Assembly (NCBI GenBank): GCA_944385665.1
Contig: CALWYB010000012.1
Coordinates: forward strand, 1 to 54,531
Direction of reading: 5' to 3'
Source of the DNA: an uncultured Oscillospiraceae bacterium
GTDB lineage: Bacteria > Bacillota > Clostridia > Oscillospirales > Oscillospiraceae
DNA: 54,531 nucleotides
Below the pieces are notes generated by a model that saw nothing but the letters and a program-made list of their open reading frames with translations, did no database searches and was not told where the DNA came from. Position 1 is the first letter of the stretch. Each line of letters begins with the position of its first letter. A program made the position numbers and the translations under genes. Positions 50,290-54,531 of this stretch are shown here, piece by piece.

Positions 50290-51147
50290 ATGACCAAGAG
50301 CCAAACGGGCACCCTATGTGTGTTTGCCGCCGCTCTTCTGTACAGCATCGGGGGACTGTGCATCAAGCTCATTCCCTGGAACGGCATGGCCATCAACGGC
50401 GGACGCACCGCCATCGCCCTGGTGGTGATTGGTGGCTACCTCGTTTTGGTCAGGCATCCCCTGCGCCTCAACCGCTGGATCGCACTGGGAGCGGTTTCGG
50501 TCTTTGGCTGCAACGCCCTGTTCTCCATGGCCAACAAGCTGACCACCGCGGCCAACACCATCGTCCTCCAGTTTACCGCCCCCATCTTTGTCCTGCTCAT
50601 CACCCTGCTGTTCTTTCACCGCCGTCCCCAAAAGCTGGATGTCATCACCTGCGTGGTGGTCTTTGGCGGCGTGGTGTTCTTCTTTTTGGACAGCCTGGAG
50701 ATGGGAGGGGGGCTGGGCAACCTGCTGGCTCTCCTGTCCGGTCTGGCCTACGCTGGGGTGTTCCTCCTCAATGACCTGCCTGACAGCGACGCCATCTCCT
50801 CCGTGTTCTGGGGAGATGTGCTCTCGGCCATTACCGGGCTGCCGTTTCTTGTCAAGGAAACGGACTTTTCAGCCCCTGCCGTTACAAGCCTTGTGGTGCT
50901 TGGGGTGTTCCAGGTGGCGGTGGCCTATATCCTGCTCACCCATGGCCTCAAGACCACGCCCCCGGTCACAGCCAGCCTGGTCTCCGGCATTGAACCGGTG
51001 CTCAATCCCATCCTGGTGGCGGTATTTTACGGAGAGAAGATGGGTCCCATGGCCCTCGTCGGGGCGGCCATTGTCATCGGCGGCGTCATCGTCTACAACG
51101 TCTGCCGGGCAAAGCAGCAGAAACCAGAGAAAATACGTGGAAATTAA
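50290..51147 (+). CDS. EamA/DMT family transporter
   Basis: 285 residues with ten predicted helices as two EamA repeats (PF00892). The second repeat ends in the usual signature (SLVSGIEPVLNPILVAVFYGE). Such proteins often export amino acids or metabolites, and the T-box in front suggests a link to tyrosine or another aromatic compound; this is inference. AAAGGGGG precedes ATG 50290. The gene ends 26 bases before tyrS and no terminator lies between, so the two are cotranscribed. Confidence 0.88.
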   Translation: MTKSQTGTLCVFAAALLYSIGGLCIKLIPWNGMAINGGRTAIALVVIGGYLVLVRHPLRLNRWIALGAVSVFGCNALFSMANKLTTAANTIVLQFTAPIFVLLITLLFFHRRPQKLDVITCVVVFGGVVFFFLDSLEMGGGLGNLLALLSGLAYAGVFLLNDLPDSDAISSVFWGDVLSAITGLPFLVKETDFSAPAVTSLVVLGVFQVAVAYILLTHGLKTTPPVTASLVSGIEPVLNPILVAVFYGEKMGPMALVGAAIVIGGVIVYNVCRAKQQKPEKIRGN

Positions 51148-51173
51148 CATATTTGATAAAGGAGTAAAGGAAT

Positions 51174-52397
51174 ATGACTTGCTACGAAGAACTGAAGGCC
51201 CGGGGCCTCATCGCCCAGGTCACCAACGAGGAAGAGATCTCCAAGATGATCAATGAGGGCCGCGCCGTTTTCTACATTGGCTTTGACCCCACCGCCGACT
51301 CCCTCCACGTGGGTCACTTCATGGCCCTGTGCCTGATGAAGCGGCTCCAGATGGCGGGCAACCGGCCCATCGCCCTCATCGGCGGCGGCACCGGCATGAT
51401 TGGCGACCCCTCCGGCCGCACCGACATGCGCTCCATGATGACCGTGGAGACCATCCAGCACAACTGCGACTGCTTCAAAAAGCAGATGGAGCGCTTCATT
51501 GAGTTCGGCGAGGGCAAGGCTATGATGCTCAACAACGCCGACTGGCTCATGAAGCTCAACTACATTGAGGTTCTCCGGGATGTGGGCGCCTGCTTCTCGG
51601 TGAACAACATGCTCCGGGCCGAGTGCTACAAGCAGCGCATGGAGAAGGGCCTGAGCTTCCTGGAGTTCAACTACATGATCATGCAGTCCTACGACTTCTA
51701 CTACCTCTTCCAGCACTACGGCTGCAACATGCAGTTCGGCGGCGACGACCAGTGGTCCAACATGCTGGGCGGCACCGAGCTCATCCGCCGCAAGCTGGGC
51801 AAGGACGCCCACGCCATGACCATCACCCTGCTGCTCAACTCCGAGGGCAAGAAGATGGGCAAGACCGCCAAGGGCGCCGTGTGGCTGGACCCCAACAAGA
51901 CCTCTCCCTACGAGTTCTATCAGTACTGGCGCAACGTGGGTGACCAGGACGTGCTCAAGTGCCTGCGCATGCTCACCTTCCTGCCTCTGGAGCAGATCGA
52001 CGAAATGGACAAGTGGGAGGGCAGCCAGCTCAACACCGCCAAGGAGATCCTGGCCTTTGAGCTGACCAAGCTGGTCCACGGCGAGGAGGAGGCCAAGAAG
52101 GCTCAGGACGCGGCCAAGGCTCTGTTTGTGGGCGGCGGCGACATGAGCAACGTGCCCTCCACCACCCTCACCCAGGACAATCTCACCGACGGCTCCATCG
52201 GCATCCTGGACCTGATGGTCACCTGCAAGCTGGCCCCCTCCAAGAAGGAGGCCCGCCGTCTGGTGGAGCAGGGCGGTGTCACCGTCAACGACCAGAAGGT
52301 GGCCGACGTGAACCAGCGCTACACTGCAGACGACCTGTCCGGCGACGGCCTGATGATCCGCAAGGGCAAGAAGGTCTTCCACCGGGCTCAGCTGTAA
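51174..52397 (+). CDS. tyrS: Tyrosyl-tRNA synthetase
   Basis: 407 residues, class I synthetase. The HIGH-type motif is LHVGH in [12 protein letters not shown], and the KMSKS-type motif is KMGKT in [24 protein letters not shown] binds tyrosine and tRNA. A C-terminal S4 domain ([21 protein letters not shown]) is present. AAAGGAG lies before ATG 51174. It should respond to the T-box upstream of the EamA gene. Confidence 0.95.
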   Translation: MTCYEELKARGLIAQVTNEEEISKMINEGRAVFYIGFDPTADSLHVGHFMALCLMKRLQMAGNRPIALIGGGTGMIGDPSGRTDMRSMMTVETIQHNCDCFKKQMERFIEFGEGKAMMLNNADWLMKLNYIEVLRDVGACFSVNNMLRAECYKQRMEKGLSFLEFNYMIMQSYDFYYLFQHYGCNMQFGGDDQWSNMLGGTELIRRKLGKDAHAMTITLLLNSEGKKMGKTAKGAVWLDPNKTSPYEFYQYWRNVGDQDVLKCLRMLTFLPLEQIDEMDKWEGSQLNTAKEILAFELTKLVHGEEEAKKAQDAAKALFVGGGDMSNVPSTTLTQDNLTDGSIGILDLMVTCKLAPSKKEARRLVEQGGVTVNDQKVADVNQRYTADDLSGDGLMIRKGKKVFHRAQL

Positions 52398-52411
52398 GAA
52401 ACCATAGAAAC

Positions 52412-52440
52412 AAGGGCCGGGGTAAAGCCTCGGCCCTTTC
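52412..52440 (+). terminator. Terminator after tyrS
   Basis: AAGGGCCGGGG (52412-52422) pairs with CCTCGGCCCTT (52429-52439) with one wobble; T residues are few. Confidence 0.65.
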
Positions 52441-52458
52441 CATATAGGAGGCATGTGT

Positions 52459-53620
52459 ATGAAACCCCTGTCCGCCCGAACGGGCACCTTTACCGACTCG
52501 GTGATCCGCCGCATGACCCGGGTGTGCAACCAGTGCGATGCGGTGAACCTGTCCCAGGGCTTTCCCGACTTTGACCCGCCCCAGCCTCTGCTGGACCGGC
52601 TCTCCCAGGTGAGCCGGGAGGGACCCCATCAGTATGCGGTTACCTGGGGGGGCGGAGAACTTCCGCCAAGCCCTGGCCGCCAAGCAGAGCCATTTTATGG
52701 GCCTGCCCATCGACCCGGACCGCCAGGTGCTGGTCACCTGCGGCTCCACCGAGGCCATGATGTGCGCCATGATGACGGTGGTGGACCCGGGGGACAAGGT
52801 GGCGGTGTTTTCCCCCTTCTATGAAAATTACGGGGCGGACGCCATCCTCTCCGGAGCCCAGCCCATCTATGTGCCCCTGGTGCCGCCGGAGTACCACTTT
52901 GATCCGGAGGTGTTGGAGGACGCCTTCCGCCAGGGGGCCAAGGCCCTGATCCTGTGCAACCCCTCCAATCCGTGCGGCAAGGTATTTACCTTGACAGAGC
53001 TTGAGACCATTGCATCCCTGGCGGAAAAGTACGACGCCTATGTCATTACCGACGAGGTCTACGAGCACATCGTCTACGCGCCATACCGGCATACCTACTT
53101 TGCCAGCCTGCCCGGTATGTTCCAGCGCACCATTTCGTGCAGCTCCCTGTCCAAGACCTACTCCATCACCGGCTGGCGGCTGGGCTATCTCATCGCCCCG
53201 GCGGAGATCATTGAAGTGGCCAAGAAGGTCCACGACTTCCTCACCGTGGGGGCGGCGGCTCCTCTCCAGGAGGCGGCCATTCCCGGGCTGACCATGGGGG
53301 AGGAGTACTACGCCCAGCTCCAGCAGACTTACGCCAAGAAGCGGGAGTTCTTCCTGAACGGGCTGGACGACCTGGGTATCCGCCACAACGTGCCCCAGGG
53401 GGCCTACTACGTGATGCTGGACATTTCGGAATACGGATACGACAGCGATCTCGCCTTCTGCGAGGATCTGGCCACCAAGGTGGGCGTGGGGGCCGTTCCC
53501 GGCTCCAGTTTCTTCCGGGAGGATGTGAACCATCTCATTCGGCTCCACTTTGCCAAGCGGGAGGACACGTTGGCTCAGGCTCTGGACCGGCTGAGCGGTA
53601 TCAGCAAGCTGAAGAAATGA
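52459..53620 (+). pseudogene. Class I/II aminotransferase, interrupted by a +1 frameshift
   Basis: The N-terminal 64 codons (MKPLSARTGTFTDSVIRRMT, ending HQYAVTWG) are in one frame; the rest (AENFRQALAAKQSHFMGLP onward) is in the next. The break lies in a run of seven G (52646-52652); six would restore TWGAENFRQAL, the family sequence. Everything else is intact: ILCNPSNPCGK, DEVYEHIVY, and SSLSKTYSITGWRLGY with the PLP lysine. The product would be about 386 residues, like PLP aminotransferases acting on aromatic or methionine-related keto acids. ATG 52459 is seven bases after TAGGAGG. Sequencing error, true mutation or phase variation are all possible. Confidence 0.85.
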
Positions 53621-53652
53621 AAAAATCCGCACCCCACGGGGTGCGGATTTTT
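53621..53652. terminator. Bidirectional terminator between the aminotransferase and tcdA
   Basis: AAAAATCCGCACCCC pairs with GGGTGCGGATTTTT around ACG; A and T tracts let it work on both strands for the convergent genes. Confidence 0.9.
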
Positions 53653-53657
53653 GATGC

Positions 53658-54401
53658 TCAGAATTGCCCTAAGTCCCGAATGACTGCGCTGGCCACCACC
53701 AGTCCGGCGGCGGCGGGGACAAAGGAGATGGAGCCGGGGGTGGAGCGCCGGGCAGAGGAGCGTGGCCGGGTATCCGTTCCGGCAGGAGCATCCTCTTCGA
53801 CGCTCTGGCGGGGGGAGAGGGGCTCCTCGGTGGAGTAGACCACCTTCAGATGGGTGATGCCCCGCTTCCGCAGCTCCTTGCGCATGACCCGGGCCAGGGG
53901 ACAGCCCTGGGTCTTGCTCAGATCGGTGACCCGGAAGGCGGTGGGGTCCAGTTTGTTTCCGGAGCCCATGGCACTGAGAATCGGAACTTGTAAAGCAGTA
54001 CACCTTTCCACTAAATCCAGCTTGGCTGCCACCGTGTCGATGCAGTCCACCACGTAGTCGTACTGGGTAAAATCCACCTTTTCGGCGTTTTCCGGCAGGT
54101 AAAACATGCGGATGGCCTCCACCTGACAGGCGGGATTGATGTCCCGTACCCGCCGGGCCATCACCTCCGCCTTGGGCTGGCCCAGGGTGGAGTGGAGGGC
54201 CACGATTTGGCGGTTCAGATTGCTCTCGGACACGGTGTCATCGTCGTAGAGGTGTAAAGTGCCAATACCTGCTCGTGCTAGGGCCTCAACGCAAAAGCCA
54301 CCCACGCCGCCCACGCCGAATACAGCTACCCGGGCTTGGGCCAGGCGGTCCAGGGGTTCGTCTCCGATGAGCAGGCGGGTGCGGGAAAACTGGTCTGACA
54401 T
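53658..54401 (-). CDS. tcdA: tRNA threonylcarbamoyladenosine dehydratase (ThiF family)
   Basis: 247 residues, E1-like fold. It cyclises t6A37 of tRNA to ct6A using ATP. The nucleotide loop GVGGVGGFCVEALARAGIG, the adenylation residues in DDDTVSESNLNRQIVAL and DCIDTVAAKLDL mark the family; SKTQGCPLARVMRKELRKRG is typical of the TcdA/CsdL branch. A disordered stretch (about 203-225) is Pro/Ser/Arg-rich. ATG 54401 follows AAGGGAG. The promoter is on the - strand near 54436. Confidence 0.92.
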   Translation of the reverse strand: MSDQFSRTRLLIGDEPLDRLAQARVAVFGVGGVGGFCVEALARAGIGTLHLYDDDTVSESNLNRQIVALHSTLGQPKAEVMARRVRDINPACQVEAIRMFYLPENAEKVDFTQYDYVVDCIDTVAAKLDLVERCTALQVPILSAMGSGNKLDPTAFRVTDLSKTQGCPLARVMRKELRKRGITHLKVVYSTEEPLSPRQSVEEDAPAGTDTRPRSSARRSTPGSISFVPAAAGLVVASAVIRDLGQF

Positions 54402-54435
54402 AGAAATACTCCCTTAATATGATGTGGTGTTCTTT

Positions 54436-54441
54436 AGTATA
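54436..54441 (-). promoter_or_regulatory. Probable -10 element of tcdA
   Basis: On the - strand TATACT with an extended TGG in front. A -35 is not clear. Confidence 0.5.
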
Positions 54442-54456
54442 CCACAGGCCGGGCCG

Positions 54457-54531
54457 TTACACCAGCTGGTAAAATAGGCCGTGCTGGACGCAGTACCAAT
54501 AGAGCTTTCCGTGGCCGATCCGGGGCAGGCG
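54457..54531 (-). CDS. C-terminal end of an unidentified gene (partial)
   Basis: On the - strand a frame open to the window edge ends at TAA 54459-54457 and reads RLPRIGHGKLYWYCVQHGLF followed by YQLV. It is only 24 residues, so it may be the end of a real gene on the right or chance. I do not recognise it. Confidence 0.35.
   Translation of the reverse strand, partial: RLPRIGHGKLYWYCVQHGLFYQLV

Overview
The window reads as chromosome of a GC-rich, spore-forming Clostridia member. An Oscillospiraceae-like gut bacterium (Flavonifractor/Intestinimonas/Lawsonibacter type) is my inference from the GC-rich codon use, the sporulation genes (sigG, spoVM, sipL, spoIVA), PolC, a T-box leader, the DOXP genes dxr and ispG, and the housekeeping synteny. 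No 16S rRNA gene is present to settle the taxon. Most genes lie on the + strand in tight operons with start/stop overlaps. cstA, a ZIP transporter, an LTA-synthase-like gene, desulfoferrodoxin, tcdA and a fragment at the right edge are on the - strand.

Layout. 1-378: tail of a radical SAM protein. 544-10077: a ten-gene Mrp/Mbh-like cation/proton antiporter operon (mrpE, F, G, a DUF4040/MbhD-like gene, an MbhE-MnhB fusion, mrpC, then four consecutive NuoL/M/N-type subunits) with its own promoter and a strong terminator; no hydrogenase or NADH-oxidising module is present. 10125-13520: sigG, then cstA (structured, attenuator-like leader) and a ZIP transporter on the other strand. 13814-24657: pyrH-frr-uppS-cdsA-dxr-rseP-ispG-polC, covering UMP phosphorylation, ribosome recycling, undecaprenyl and CDP-diacylglycerol synthesis, two DOXP steps, a site-2 protease and the replicative polymerase. 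24702-27359: LTA-synthase-like enzyme and superoxide reductase (- strand). 27573-32293: c-di-AMP cyclase cdaA with cdaR, followed not by glmM but by an RseC-like protein, a DUF5685 protein, a J-domain protein and a small membrane protein.

32421-44623: yicC-remA-gmk-rpoZ-priA-def-fmt-rsmB-rlmN-prpC-prkC-rsgA, the classical Firmicutes run that links nucleotide metabolism, replication restart, formyl-Met handling, rRNA/tRNA modification and the PASTA kinase/phosphatase pair. 44686-48120: spoVM (26 codons), sipL and spoIVA, the whole basement layer of the spore coat in one block, each gene preceded by a sigma-E-like -10 sequence and each followed by a terminator. 48234-54531: malic enzyme; a decayed T-box copy with a frameshifted zinc-ribbon gene; an apparently intact tyrosine-type T-box controlling an EamA transporter plus tyrS; an aminotransferase broken by one extra G in a G7 run; and tcdA.

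The most interesting points are the four-antiporter Mrp/Mbh-like operon without a redox module, the compact spoVM-sipL-spoIVA locus with matching candidate sigma-E promoters, the duplicated and decayed T-box, the attenuator-like cstA leader, and the multi-hairpin intergenic element before ispG.
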